This document shows, one piece after another, positions 33,210 through 42,179 of a stretch of DNA of 64,000 bases (the first letter of the stretch is position 1; every line of letters begins with the position of its first letter). The position numbers and the translations under genes were made by a program. Source of the DNA: Peribacillus sp044761985 (GTDB lineage: Bacteria; Bacillota; Bacilli; Bacillales; DSM-1321); NCBI RefSeq assembly GCF_044761985.1, contig NZ_JBIWDK010000001.1:620001-684000 (forward strand). The letters are read 5' to 3'. The notes under the pieces are model-generated. The model did not search any database. It was not told where the DNA came from and saw only the letters and a program-made list of their open reading frames with translations.

Positions 33210-34205
33210 ATGAAAAAATTAATGTTATTGCTTAAGCAGGGCAATAAATCAGCTTTTATTGCAGCCTGTGTTAATAGTATCATCGCCATTTTAAAGGGAA
33301 TTGCCTATTTTATGACCGGAAATGTCGCGATGTTCGCCGAAACACTCCATTCTTTGGGGGATGCTGCCAATCAGTTTTTCGTTTTCATTGGTTCTGCCTT
33401 AAGTAAAAAGGCACCGACAGAGCGCTTCCCGGAAGGCTTTGGCCGTTTGGTGAACCTGGTGCTTTTAGGAGCTGTATTGATTGTTGGGATCATGTCTTAT
33501 GAAACGATAAAGGAAGGCTTCCATCATATTTTGCATCCTACTGAATCAACTGGGATTGTCATTAACTTAACCGTTTTATTCGCAGCGGTTGTCCTTGAAT
33601 CCTATGTCCTGTTTAAAGCAATGAAAGAAGTGGTTAAAGAAGTGAATATCGAAGCAAAGGGGGCTGCTGCGGTTATAGTTAAAAGCTTTTCGGGTTTAAG
33701 GCGTGCAAAACCAGCCACAAAACTGGTGTTTATGGAAGATATGGTAGCGACAGGTGGTGGTCTACTCGCAATCATAGCGATTTTACTGGCGAACTTCACT
33801 CCTTTTAGGCAAGCAGAAGGGATAGCTTCTGTATTCATTGGACTCGGAATGTTTTACGTAGTGGGTCGGGTATTCCTTGAAAATGCAGCAGGTGCACTAG
33901 GTGAAGCTGACGTTGATATGCGCCTGAAAATCGGAACGATGGTCATGAAAGATCCAGAAGTTCGTGATATTCAGAAACTTGCCGTTATTAAAGAAGGGGA
34001 AAACTTTCATGTGGAACTTGAGGTTGAGCTGGATGCGCATATAACGATTGCTGAAGCAGATATGATAAAGGACAGATTGATTGCAGAAATCTTCAAAGAA
34101 AGAGGAGTCACGGATGTCATTATAGAGTTCGATGAAAATGACGGTGTTGCAAATTGGCAGGAAAAGATTCATTCCAAAGTGAAGGAAGAGAAAAAGAAGA
34201 GATGA
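33210..34205 (+). CDS. Cation diffusion facilitator family transporter
   Basis: A 331-residue CDF transporter exporting divalent metal by proton antiport. Six membrane helices (about 15-225): helix 2 carries ETLHSLGDAANQ and helix 5 EDMVATGGGL, the metal-site helices. A cytoplasmic ferredoxin-like domain (about 235-315) follows, and then a Lys-rich tail (EEKKKR). The metal is not predictable with confidence; the H-x-x-x-D site in helix 2 fits Zn/Mn/Fe. ATG at 33210 has AGAGGG 10 bases upstream; ATG at 33201 directly abuts the SD. Confidence 0.87.
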   Translation: MKKLMLLLKQGNKSAFIAACVNSIIAILKGIAYFMTGNVAMFAETLHSLGDAANQFFVFIGSALSKKAPTERFPEGFGRLVNLVLLGAVLIVGIMSYETIKEGFHHILHPTESTGIVINLTVLFAAVVLESYVLFKAMKEVVKEVNIEAKGAAAVIVKSFSGLRRAKPATKLVFMEDMVATGGGLLAIIAILLANFTPFRQAEGIASVFIGLGMFYVVGRVFLENAAGALGEADVDMRLKIGTMVMKDPEVRDIQKLAVIKEGENFHVELEVELDAHITIAEADMIKDRLIAEIFKERGVTDVIIEFDENDGVANWQEKIHSKVKEEKKKR

Positions 34206-34324
34206 GCAAATTTTTGAGTAAGTAAGATGAGATCTTTTACCTATACAATCAGATTTCTTCCTTGGAACAGCAAGATACAGTATGCTATAGGTATCTACAT
34301 AGAAAAGAGAAAGGGTGTTTATTC

Positions 34325-35065
34325 ATGGATAACATAGACATACGATTAGTTGCACTCGATATGGATGGGACGCTTTTAAATGAAAAAGGGGAGATTTCAG
34401 AAGAAAATCGACGTACGATTAAAGAAGCAGAACAGCGGGGAGTTCATGTAATTTTGAGTACGGGAAGATCCTTTGCTACATGTAATGACTTTGCCAAGTC
34501 CATGGAACTTCAATCATACTTAATAACGGTCAATGGCAGTGAAATATACAATAACGATGGTGAATTGGTGGAAAGGCATATTGTCGATAGCGAATATGTA
34601 CAATGGATGTGGGAATTAAGCCAAAAGCATGGAACCCATTTCTGGGCAACCAGCTGTGATCGTGTCTACCGGGCTGAGATGCCCGAAAAAATTAATGAAT
34701 CACAATGGCTTAAATTTGGATTCGATACCAAGGACGATGCCATCCGTCAACTGATTATGGAAGAGCTTAGGACAAAAGAGAATCTTGAAATCAGTAATTC
34801 CAGCCCAACGAATATTGAAGTGAATGCTCATGGCGTAAATAAGGCAAAGGCAATTGAACGTGTTTGTTCAATGCTCGATCTTACTATGGACCAAGTCATG
34901 GCAGTAGGGGATAGTCTAAATGACCTTGCCATGATTCGAGAAGCAAAAATAGGAGTAGCTATGGGGAATGCCCAACAAATCGTTAAGGAAGAATCCGATT
35001 GGGTGACCTCGACCAATCAGGAAGATGGAGTGGCAAAAGCGATACGTAAATGGGTACTTTCTTAA
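34325..35065 (+). CDS. Cof-type HAD-IIB family phosphatase
   Basis: A 246-residue HAD hydrolase. Motif I ALDMDGTLLNEKG (nucleophile Asp), motif II ILSTGRS, motif III Lys in NKAKAIE and motif IV GDSLNDLAMI, with a IIB cap between. It is similar to B. subtilis YkrA/YcsE-type sugar or nucleotide phosphatases. ATG at 34325 has AGAAAGGGTG about 8 bases upstream. Substrate unknown. Confidence 0.87.
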   Translation: MDNIDIRLVALDMDGTLLNEKGEISEENRRTIKEAEQRGVHVILSTGRSFATCNDFAKSMELQSYLITVNGSEIYNNDGELVERHIVDSEYVQWMWELSQKHGTHFWATSCDRVYRAEMPEKINESQWLKFGFDTKDDAIRQLIMEELRTKENLEISNSSPTNIEVNAHGVNKAKAIERVCSMLDLTMDQVMAVGDSLNDLAMIREAKIGVAMGNAQQIVKEESDWVTSTNQEDGVAKAIRKWVLS

Positions 35066-35079
35066 TAATGAAAACGATG

Positions 35080-35116
35080 CTGTATGTGGAATCGCCTTCC
35101 ATATGCAGTTTTTTTC
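35080..35116 (+). terminator. Terminator after the HAD gene
   Basis: CTGTATGTGGAA pairs with TTCCATATGCAG (two G-U pairs), then eight T. Confidence 0.85.
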
Positions 35117-35142
35117 TACACGTTAAAATGGACAATTATTTC

Positions 35143-35171
35143 TTGAAAATTTTGTATTTTAGAAGTATGAT
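35143..35171 (+). promoter_or_regulatory. Sigma-A promoter of the nitronate monooxygenase gene
   Basis: TTGAAA, 17 bases, TATGAT, about 45 bases before the start codon. Confidence 0.65.
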
Positions 35172-35220
35172 ACTCTTGTAGTGTAATATTTTGGTAATAT
35201 ATTAACATTGGGAGGTTATA

Positions 35221-36222
35221 ATGATGAGCAAATCTATTCCTGAGCACTGGTGGAGTCAACTTTCTTTACCGGTCATATCTGCACCCATGTTTTTAATTTC
35301 TGGTCCGGATTTAGTAAAAGAGTGTTGTTTGAATGGGGTAATAGGCTCGTTTCCAGCTCCGAATGCAAGGCCTATCGAAGTCTTGGACCAATGGATGGGT
35401 GATATTAATGATACACTCATTTCGGCAAGGGACAAGGATCCAAACAGCAAAATCGCGCCGTGGGCGATGAACATGATAGTCCATAAATCCTATAGTCGCC
35501 TAGAGGAAGAATTGGAATTGGTCAAAAAGCATCAGCCTCCCATCATCATAACTTCACTCGGATCGCCAAGACATGTTGTGGATGTTGTACATAGCTATGG
35601 AGGCCTGGTTTTTTCTGATGTCAGCAGTGTGGATTTTGCAAAAAAAGCCGCTGAATCCGGCGTGGATGGTTTAATCCTTGTAGCATCAGGTGCAGGAGGA
35701 CATGCAGGTGAAATAAATAGCTTTGCTTTTGTGGACAGTGTCAGGACATTCTGGGATGGAATCATTCTACTCGCCGGATCAATTAGTACGGGTCATAGTA
35801 TATTGGCCGCCCAGGCTGCAGGAGCTGACTTGGCTTACATGGGCACCCGTTTTATCGTGGCAAAAGAGAGCATGGCGAATGACCAATACCGTCAAATGCT
35901 TGTAGAGTCTAATCAAGATGATATTATTTTGACTGATGCATTTTCAGGTGTTAACTGCAATATGCTTAAACCAAGTATTAGAAAAGAAGGATTGGATCCA
36001 GAGCAATTAGCCAAAAAAGAAAAAGTCGATTTTGATAGCATGTCAAAATCATCGGAATCTAAAGCATGGCGTGATATCTGGTCTGCAGGTCATGGTGTCG
36101 GCGCCATAAAGCAGATTGATACAACAGCTGGTATTATCAAGCAACTCGAAAATGAGTATCGTGATTCCCTTGGAAGATTAACCGAACAGGCCGGAAAAAT
36201 AAAAGGAATCATATCTAGATGA
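35221..36222 (+). CDS. Nitronate monooxygenase (2-nitropropane dioxygenase family)
   Basis: A 333-residue FMN enzyme with a TIM barrel. SLPVISAPMFLISGP at the start and VASGAGGHAGE near 160 carry the FMN contacts and the family His; AGSISTGHSILAAQAAGADLAYMGTRF is split over the phosphate-binding end. It detoxifies propionate-3-nitronate and related nitronates. ATG at 35221 (or the next ATG) follows GGGAGGT. Its own promoter lies just upstream. Confidence 0.87.
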   Translation: MMSKSIPEHWWSQLSLPVISAPMFLISGPDLVKECCLNGVIGSFPAPNARPIEVLDQWMGDINDTLISARDKDPNSKIAPWAMNMIVHKSYSRLEEELELVKKHQPPIIITSLGSPRHVVDVVHSYGGLVFSDVSSVDFAKKAAESGVDGLILVASGAGGHAGEINSFAFVDSVRTFWDGIILLAGSISTGHSILAAQAAGADLAYMGTRFIVAKESMANDQYRQMLVESNQDDIILTDAFSGVNCNMLKPSIRKEGLDPEQLAKKEKVDFDSMSKSSESKAWRDIWSAGHGVGAIKQIDTTAGIIKQLENEYRDSLGRLTEQAGKIKGIISR

Positions 36223-36224
36223 AT

Positions 36225-36238
36225 TGAAAGCGCTTTAG
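36225..36238 (+). promoter_or_regulatory. cre-like sequence (weak)
   Basis: TGAAAGCGCTTTAG contains the palindrome AAAGCGCTTT and matches most of the CcpA cre consensus, apart from the last two bases. It sits directly after the nitronate monooxygenase stop codon and far from any promoter, so it may be fortuitous. Confidence 0.25.
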
Positions 36239-36256
36239 CTGATTTGTGAAAGTTGT

Positions 36257-36284
36257 AGAGGGTCCATACTGGGCCCTCTATTTT
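36257..36284 (+). terminator. Terminator after the nitronate monooxygenase gene
   Basis: AGAGGGTCC pairs with GGGCCCTCT, followed by ATTTT. Confidence 0.72.
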
Positions 36285-36414
36285 AATTGGACATGATCCT
36301 ATTGCATGAATTTGGTAGTGATTTGGAATGGATAATTTCCGAGCATTATATACAATTCTGATGATAGCTGAATAACGCAAAGCCCAAAATCCTATCCATG
36401 ACCACATTCAGGAA

Positions 36415-36443
36415 AATCGTTATCATTTTGAATTCTAACGATT
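36415..36443. promoter_or_regulatory. Inverted repeat upstream of the yhgE promoter
   Basis: AATCGTTA (36415-36422) and TAACGATT (36436-36443) are exact inverted copies 13 bases apart, ending 6 bases before the -35. A likely protein-binding site. Confidence 0.5.
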
Positions 36444-36449
36444 AAAAGG

Positions 36450-36478
36450 TTGAAAAATAACATAAGAAATGGTATATT
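36450..36478 (+). promoter_or_regulatory. Sigma-A promoter of yhgE
   Basis: TTGAAA (36450-36455), a 17-base spacer and TATATT (36473-36478). The predicted start is near 36485, about 57 bases before the ATG. Confidence 0.7.
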
Positions 36479-36490
36479 ACTCGCAGATAA

Positions 36491-36513
36491 TGACCGAATG
36501 AATGAATTGGTCA
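36491..36513. promoter_or_regulatory. Candidate TetR-type operator in front of yhgE
   Basis: TGACC ... GGTCA with 13 bases between, partly symmetric inside (GAATGAATGAATT), spanning 23 bases just after the transcription start. Size, symmetry and position suit a TetR-family repressor. In B. subtilis yhgE is next to yhgD, a TetR-family gene, which is not present here. Confidence 0.55.
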
Positions 36514-36541
36514 GTACTTCTTGGAGGAGGATTTGAAAATC

Positions 36542-38932
36542 ATGTTTAAATCGTTAAAGGGTGAATTTTTGGCGATTATAAAGAATCCTATAATACTAAT
36601 CTCAATCATAGGGATCATCAGTATTCCCCTTCTTTATAGCGGAACGTTTTTGTGGGCATTTTGGGATCCATACGGAAAGGTTGACCAACTGCCGGTCGCC
36701 ATTGTCAATAATGACGTTGGGGCTGAATTTAATGAAGAGGAACTCACCATTGGAAAAGATTTAGTGGGAGAGTTGAAGGAAAAGAAAGACTTTGATTGGC
36801 ATTTTGTTAGTCAAAAAGAAGCGGATCAAGGACTGAAAAATCTGGACTATTATATGAAAATAGAAATTCCAGAGGATTTCTCTAAGAATGCAACCACTTT
36901 GCAAGATGATGAACCGGAAAAATTGGATTTGATTTACACATCTAATGAAGGCTATAACTACATTTCCACTAAGATTGGTGATGCCGCATCCGAAAAAATC
37001 AAGGCTGAGGTTTCTTCAGCAGTTACGAAAACTTATGCGGAGTCGATGTTCGATAGTTTGCAAGATGTTGCCAGCGGCCTTAAAGATGCTAGCGATGGAG
37101 CAGGTGAGCTGAAGGATGGTACGGATAGTGTGAAAGACGGAACAAAAGAACTAGGTACCGGAATTAACTCTGCCAAAGAAGGCGCAGAGAAAGTGGATGA
37201 AGGAATTAGTTCTGTTCAGTCAGGATCGGTTGAAATCCAAAATAACCTTGAAAAGTTGGCCGAAAAATCGGTGACCTTCTCGAATGGTGTCGGTTCAGCA
37301 GCGAGTGGCTCAAAAGAGCTAAACCAAGGATTACAGCAATTCAGTTCTGGTTTCGGGCAAATGAAAGCAGGACAAACGGAACTTTTAGAGGGAGCAAAGA
37401 AATCTGAAGCAGGAACGGGTACGTTAGCAACAGGGTTGCAACAATCCTTGGAAGGTTTCAATCAGATTGAAGGAAAACTTCCAACTCTGTCTGAAGGAGC
37501 TAATGGTGTAGCGGCGGGTGCAAGTCAACTTTCATCTTCATTGAACGATTGGAGTGCTGCTGCCAGTGAAGCAAAAACAGGTGCGGCTCAAGTTTCTGCG
37601 GGGCTCGATGAAGTTATTTCCGGATTGAAACAACAATCTCAGGCTTCGGAAGACCCAGCTGAAAAAGCGCGTTTGGAAGGTCTTATTACATCATTGACTA
37701 AAATTAATGAGGGAAGCAAGGGAGTTTCCGAGGGAGTAGGTAAACTTTCAGCTAGTGCTTCTGAAATTTCCAAAGGCAGTACAAGTCTTAGCGATGGTGC
37801 CAGTCAAGTTGGAAAAGGAACGGACGCGCTTAGTGATGGTTTCAGCCAATTGTCCGAAGCACAAGGAAAACTGGCTAGTGGAGCAAGTGAACTAGAAAGT
37901 GGACAGGGACAATTGGTAGCCGGTTTAACGACATTCGGTGAAAGCATAGATACGGCTCAGAATGGACTTGGTCAATTAACGGAAGGCAGCAATAATTTGG
38001 TCACGGGACTTGACCAATTAGAAGATGGTTCCAAGCAATTATCTAGTGGAACTTCCCAACTTTCAGAAGGATCGAAAAGTCTGGTTGCTGGAACAGATAA
38101 ATTGAAAGACGGATCATCGAGCCTGACCAATGGAATGGGAGAATTGGCCAATGGAGCCATTAAGCTTGAAGATGGCGTTGCCAAACTCTCGGATGGATCA
38201 AAAGAATTACATGATGAGTTGAAAGATGGAGCGGAGGATGCAAGTGACATCAAAGCGGATGATGATGTCTATGATATGTTTGCAAGTCCGGTTAAAGTCG
38301 ATAAAATGCCAATAAATAATGTACCGAATTATGGTACAAGTTTTGCACCATATTTGGTTTCATTGAGCTTGTTTATTGGAGCAATCGTATTGACGATTAT
38401 TTTCCCGTTGAGGGATCCAGCCGTCATTCCTAAAAATGGGTTCGGTTGGTTTATCAGTAAATATAGTGTCATGGCTCTAGTCGGGCTAGGTCAAGCCATT
38501 TTGGTGGATACGATATTGATATTAGGCTTAGAAATTGAAGTTACAAGCATCCCGCTATTCTTCATGATTAGCATTATGGCCAGCTTCACTTTTATGGCGA
38601 TCATCCAGTTCCTAGGTGCAGCTTTCGATAACCCGGGGCGTTTTATAGCCTTGCTTATTTTGATTCTTCAGCTGACTAGTAGCGGGGGGACTTTCCCGAA
38701 TGAATTGGTGCCTAATTTCTTGCAACACTTTACACCATTCTTACCGATGACTTATTCAATTAATGCTTTTAGAGCGGTTATCTCCACAGGCGATTATGGT
38801 TTCATGTGGCATAATCTTGGCACTTTGGCGATTTTCTTGGTAGTGGCTTTGATTCTATCTATCGTTTACTACAGCTTAAGGTTCAAAAAGCAAAAAAATG
38901 CATTAGCTAAAGAAGAAGAGTTAGCGGTATAA
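36542..38932 (+). CDS. yhgE: YhgE/Pip family membrane protein
   Basis: A 796-residue protein with the YhgE (phage infection protein) layout. One N-terminal helix (about 14-35) leads to an extracellular domain with VAIVNNDVGAEF near 57. A very long repetitive coiled-coil/heptad-like region (about 180-580; repeats of G-A-x-x-L-x-x-G with S/K/D) precedes five to six C-terminal helices of ABC-2 permease type. In lactococci Pip is a phage receptor; in B. subtilis YhgE the role is unclear. ATG at 36542 has GGAGGAGG 11 bases upstream; earlier in-frame TTGs overlap the SD. Confidence 0.88.
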   Translation: MFKSLKGEFLAIIKNPIILISIIGIISIPLLYSGTFLWAFWDPYGKVDQLPVAIVNNDVGAEFNEEELTIGKDLVGELKEKKDFDWHFVSQKEADQGLKNLDYYMKIEIPEDFSKNATTLQDDEPEKLDLIYTSNEGYNYISTKIGDAASEKIKAEVSSAVTKTYAESMFDSLQDVASGLKDASDGAGELKDGTDSVKDGTKELGTGINSAKEGAEKVDEGISSVQSGSVEIQNNLEKLAEKSVTFSNGVGSAASGSKELNQGLQQFSSGFGQMKAGQTELLEGAKKSEAGTGTLATGLQQSLEGFNQIEGKLPTLSEGANGVAAGASQLSSSLNDWSAAASEAKTGAAQVSAGLDEVISGLKQQSQASEDPAEKARLEGLITSLTKINEGSKGVSEGVGKLSASASEISKGSTSLSDGASQVGKGTDALSDGFSQLSEAQGKLASGASELESGQGQLVAGLTTFGESIDTAQNGLGQLTEGSNNLVTGLDQLEDGSKQLSSGTSQLSEGSKSLVAGTDKLKDGSSSLTNGMGELANGAIKLEDGVAKLSDGSKELHDELKDGAEDASDIKADDDVYDMFASPVKVDKMPINNVPNYGTSFAPYLVSLSLFIGAIVLTIIFPLRDPAVIPKNGFGWFISKYSVMALVGLGQAILVDTILILGLEIEVTSIPLFFMISIMASFTFMAIIQFLGAAFDNPGRFIALLILILQLTSSGGTFPNELVPNFLQHFTPFLPMTYSINAFRAVISTGDYGFMWHNLGTLAIFLVVALILSIVYYSLRFKKQKNALAKEEELAV

Positions 38933-38938
38933 GGGAAG

Positions 38939-38968
38939 GCGGACTCAATCTGAGTCCGCTATTTTTTT
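38939..38968 (+). terminator. Terminator after yhgE
   Basis: GCGGACTCA and TGAGTCCGC form a perfect 9-bp stem with an ATC loop, then TATTTTTTT. Confidence 0.92.
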
Positions 38969-39070
38969 GAATGGGTGTAGGTGATAACAACGACAATATG
39001 GTGAGCCAGTCTCATTCGTTATATCGTTTTAAAGAGTGTTGGCTTTTTTTGCAGAACGGAATACACGTGG

Positions 39071-39110
39071 AAAAGCAGGAAAATTCACTGGGGATTTTCC
39101 TGCTTTTTTT
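39071..39110. terminator. Second terminator, between yhgE and the exonuclease gene
   Basis: AAAAGCAGGAAAAT pairs exactly with ATTTTCCTGCTTTT, followed by a T-run on the plus strand and A-rich DNA on the other side. It can end the minus-strand exonuclease gene, whose stop it overlaps, or a second plus-strand transcript. Confidence 0.82.
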
Positions 39111-39708
39111 ATACATGAGATTTTTGAGAAGAAGGCGAATATTTTCTCATTGGTTTTTTAGCGATAACATCCTTTAAATAAGGAAGGCCTAATGGATTTG
39201 ATTTTTGCAACAATTGCATTAAGTATGAAATGTCATCCATGGCTCGATGTGTTTGAAAGTTAGTGATGTCATGGGCTTGAAGCAGGGTTAATAGTTTACT
39301 ATTTAGGAAACCATATTGTTTCCAAGGGACATTTCGCATTGTACAAAACCACTTATGATCATTGATTTCCGGATACATCTGGTAGAGAAAACTGCGGTCA
39401 AAGGAGGCGTTATGGGCGAAAATGGAATCGGCACGGTTTATATATGATTTGATTTTTTCATCATGAAAACTTTTCCCCTCTACAGAACTATAGGATATTC
39501 CATGAACTCTGTATGCTTGACCGTAATTCCGTTTTGCTTGATATGAGAGTGGTTCTCTTAAAAATGAATCTTGTTCAATTAGACTTAAAATATTTCCAGT
39601 CTCGCTGTTATAGGTGAAAAGGATTAAAGCGAGTTCGATAATTTCATCCGATCCCGGTCGCAATCCTGTCGTCTCAACATCCAGAACTAAACCTACTCTA
39701 TTAGACAA
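39109..39708 (-). CDS. 3'-5' exonuclease, DnaQ-like (DEDDh)
   Basis: A 199-residue exonuclease. Exo I LVLDVETTGLRPGSDEI, Exo II in FAHNASFDRSF and Exo III HRAMDDISY supply the four acidic residues and the His of the DEDDh class. It stands alone rather than fused to a helicase or polymerase. The start is a TTG at 39708 with GGAGGAAAAG upstream. It could act in DNA repair or in RNA/oligonucleotide degradation; the exact substrate is not visible. Confidence 0.88.
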   Translation of the reverse strand: MSNRVGLVLDVETTGLRPGSDEIIELALILFTYNSETGNILSLIEQDSFLREPLSYQAKRNYGQAYRVHGISYSSVEGKSFHDEKIKSYINRADSIFAHNASFDRSFLYQMYPEINDHKWFCTMRNVPWKQYGFLNSKLLTLLQAHDITNFQTHRAMDDISYLMQLLQKSNPLGLPYLKDVIAKKPMRKYSPSSQKSHV

Positions 39709-39878
39709 TTACTTTTCCTCCAATGTATACTACTATCTGAAATTTTTTATTTAGCGAACGGAGTATAATATCAGCCGTTAAAGACTAGTATAATATAAAA
39801 GTTTAAAAAAAGATGCAAACAATGAAAGGAGCCATCTATACATTCAGGGGGATTTTTATTAAAGCCAAAGGGTAAAGA

Positions 39879-39908
39879 AAAAAATGCAGCGAATAAGCTG
39901 CATTTTTT
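39879..39908. terminator. Terminator of the CAP/LysM gene
   Basis: AAAAAATGCAGC pairs exactly with GCTGCATTTTTT around GAATAA. Symmetric, so usable in both directions. Confidence 0.87.
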
Positions 39909-39909
39909 C

Positions 39910-40536
39910 TTATTTTCCGATGAATTGCTGCGTCCAATAACGGCTGTAGGTTCCGCCTTGAACATATCCAACTCCAATATGCGTATAATTCCCATTCAAA
40001 ATGTTGGCTTTATGTCCGGGACTATTCATCCATGATTTCATCACTGCAGATGCACTTGTTTGGCCAGCTGCAATATTTTCCCCTGCATATGTATAACCAA
40101 TACCAAAGGACTTCATCATGTCGAAAGGGGAACCATAGGTAGGACTTGTATGGCTTAAGTAATGATTGTCACGCATATCCCCTGATTTTGTTTTTGCAAC
40201 ATTTGAGAGCTCTTGATCCAATTCCAAGTCTTTCAGTCCAGCTTTTGAACGTTCAGAATTTACTAGGTCAAGAACTTGTTGTTCAACTGAAGAGTTACTT
40301 TCGTGGGTTGTTTCATTTTTGGTGGTGGGTATGGAGATAGCCTGGCCAATTTTAATTTGATTAGGATCATCTAAAATAGGATTCGCCATAAGCAAATCGG
40401 AAAGGCTGATACTATGTTCAGTAGCAATCTTCGTTAAAGTATCTCCATTATTCACTGTATAGGAATTGGACCCTAAAGCCACAGTTGGGAAAAGTAGCGA
40501 TAAAGTTAGTACAGACGGTAAAATTATTATCTTCAT
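39910..40536 (-). CDS. Secreted LysM-CAP domain protein (YkwD/SafA-like)
   Basis: A 208-residue exported protein with a signal peptide (1-22), one LysM repeat (about 25-69, NNGDTLTKIATEHSI) and a CAP/SCP domain (about 85-206) with MKSWMNSPGHKANILNGNYT and HIGVGYVQGG, the usual bacterial CAP signatures. Relatives (YkwD, YlbC) are often linked to sporulation; their activity is unknown. The start ATG follows AAAAGGAGG. The C-terminal tail WTQQFIG is typical of this branch. Confidence 0.88.
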   Translation of the reverse strand: MKIIILPSVLTLSLLFPTVALGSNSYTVNNGDTLTKIATEHSISLSDLLMANPILDDPNQIKIGQAISIPTTKNETTHESNSSVEQQVLDLVNSERSKAGLKDLELDQELSNVAKTKSGDMRDNHYLSHTSPTYGSPFDMMKSFGIGYTYAGENIAAGQTSASAVMKSWMNSPGHKANILNGNYTHIGVGYVQGGTYSRYWTQQFIGK

Positions 40537-40635
40537 TGAACTTCCTCCTTTTACAAAATTCAGTAATGAAAATCTAGTATGCTATAAAATTAGGATAACG
40601 TAAACTGGTTAATTTTTGAAAAGGGGAAAACCAGG

Positions 40636-40707
40636 ATGAAAGAATTAGCTCTATCTAAAAAGAAAGTAGGTACATACTATCTTGATTTGGATGGCGTAAT
40701 GGTATAG
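40636..40707 (+). other. Short reading frame with HAD-like motif, possible remnant
   Basis: An ATG at 40636 opens 23 codons ending TYYLDLDGVMV. DLDG recalls motif I of HAD hydrolases. The SD is poor (AAGGGG lies too far upstream). It may be a fragment of a decayed HAD gene or chance; the rest of the gap up to 40880 shows no continuation. Confidence 0.2.
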
Positions 40708-40880
40708 CTAGTCCATTGTCTCCGTATGATATCCATCAATATTTGTTCGGAAAGAATTATTTTTTTGTTTGCATTTTACCATGATAAGGGTAAAGAAGGA
40801 TTAGTTTATAAGACTCTATTGTATAGATATAGAACTAAAACAAGTACAAATCGTACATTAATAGGAAGGTGAAGGTAAGG

Positions 40881-42116
40881 ATGGATTTGAAATCCGGAAA
40901 GTTATATTGGAATGAGACTTACCATGAAGAAATGAAATATCCAATATTGGAAGAAGACATTATGTGTGACGTTTGCATAGTGGGATCTGGTTCGTCCGGA
41001 GCACATTGTGCTTATTTTTTCGCTGAGACGGGACTTAATGTGGTTCTTGTAGATAAGAGGGACTTAAGTACAGGCAGTACGGTGGCTAACACGGGTCTTT
41101 TACAATATTCAAATGATAAATCCTTAACTTCTCTGATTCATAGTTTTGGAGAAGAAGCTGGTACTCGACATGTCCAGCTCTGCTTGGAAGCCATACGTAC
41201 GCTTGAAAAAAAGGTTGTCCCAAGCTTAGCTGATGACTCAGACTTTAAGATTAGAAAGAGTTTGTATTATGCTTCTAATCCAGAGGATGTTTCTATGTTG
41301 AAAGAAGAGTATCAGAACCTTCAAAACCGCAACTTTCCAGTAGAATATTATTCGGAAAACGAAATAGGAAAACATTTTTCCTTTTTTAAAGCAGGGGCGC
41401 TTGTCACAGGGAATGACGCCGAAATAAATCCCTATAAGCATGCTCATTTATTACTGAAAAAGGCTTATCAACAAGGTGTGCGTATATTTTCCAATACGAA
41501 AATCAATGGAAAAATCTTAAAAGATGATCATACGGAGTTAATCACCGATACAGGTCATTCTATCCGTGCACATCATGTTATTTTTGCCACAGGCTATGAA
41601 GCCCAAGAAGAAGTGAATGATCCGAATGCTATGATTCTCAGTTCCTATGCCATTGCAACGAATCAGATTGCGAATCTTGCCAAATGGGATGAAGGAATGA
41701 TGATTTGGGAAACGGCAAGGCCTTATTTATATGCAAGGAAAACGGTTGATAACCGGATCATCATAGGTGGATTAGACGAAAGAACAACCTATTCCGAGAA
41801 GAGAGATTCAAAAATCATACATAAGCGGGATGAATTGTTGAGTCAACTTGTCTGTTTATTCCCAGAATTGGAGGGCGTGGTCCAAGCAGATTATTATTGG
41901 GGTGCATTCTTTGGTGAGTCACATGATGGTTTACCAACCATTGGGATCTATCCGAATTACCCTAACTGCTATTTCTTAATGGGGTATGGTGGAAATGGTA
42001 CAGTTTATAGTGTCATTCTCTCACAAATCATTAGAGATTTGATAACAAAGAATTGCCATCCCGATTCAAACCTATACTTAAAGGAAAGGTCTCTTATGAA
42101 AGGAACTGTCGGTTAA
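40881..42116 (+). CDS. FAD-dependent oxidoreductase (DAO family)
   Basis: A 411-residue flavoenzyme of the glycine/sarcosine/D-amino-acid oxidase group. The FAD site is VCIVGSGSSGAHCAYFF near residue 32, followed by LVDKRDLSTGSTVANTGLLQ. The C-terminal substrate region has WGAFFGESHDGLPTIG and GYGGNGTVYS. The substrate is unknown. ATG at 40881 has GGAAGGTGA about 8 bases upstream; an in-frame GTG at 40869 is part of it. A GNAT gene follows after 63 bases. Confidence 0.83.
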   Translation: MDLKSGKLYWNETYHEEMKYPILEEDIMCDVCIVGSGSSGAHCAYFFAETGLNVVLVDKRDLSTGSTVANTGLLQYSNDKSLTSLIHSFGEEAGTRHVQLCLEAIRTLEKKVVPSLADDSDFKIRKSLYYASNPEDVSMLKEEYQNLQNRNFPVEYYSENEIGKHFSFFKAGALVTGNDAEINPYKHAHLLLKKAYQQGVRIFSNTKINGKILKDDHTELITDTGHSIRAHHVIFATGYEAQEEVNDPNAMILSSYAIATNQIANLAKWDEGMMIWETARPYLYARKTVDNRIIIGGLDERTTYSEKRDSKIIHKRDELLSQLVCLFPELEGVVQADYYWGAFFGESHDGLPTIGIYPNYPNCYFLMGYGGNGTVYSVILSQIIRDLITKNCHPDSNLYLKERSLMKGTVG

Positions 42117-42179
42117 ACAGGAAACACGCCCTAGAGTATAGAATAATAGAGGAAAGGATGATTACTGGGGGTAAAAGGA

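Noticed and set aside
38971..39177. 68-codon plus-strand frame after yhgE
   Set aside because: It spans a perfect terminator, starts without an SD and overlaps the exonuclease gene.
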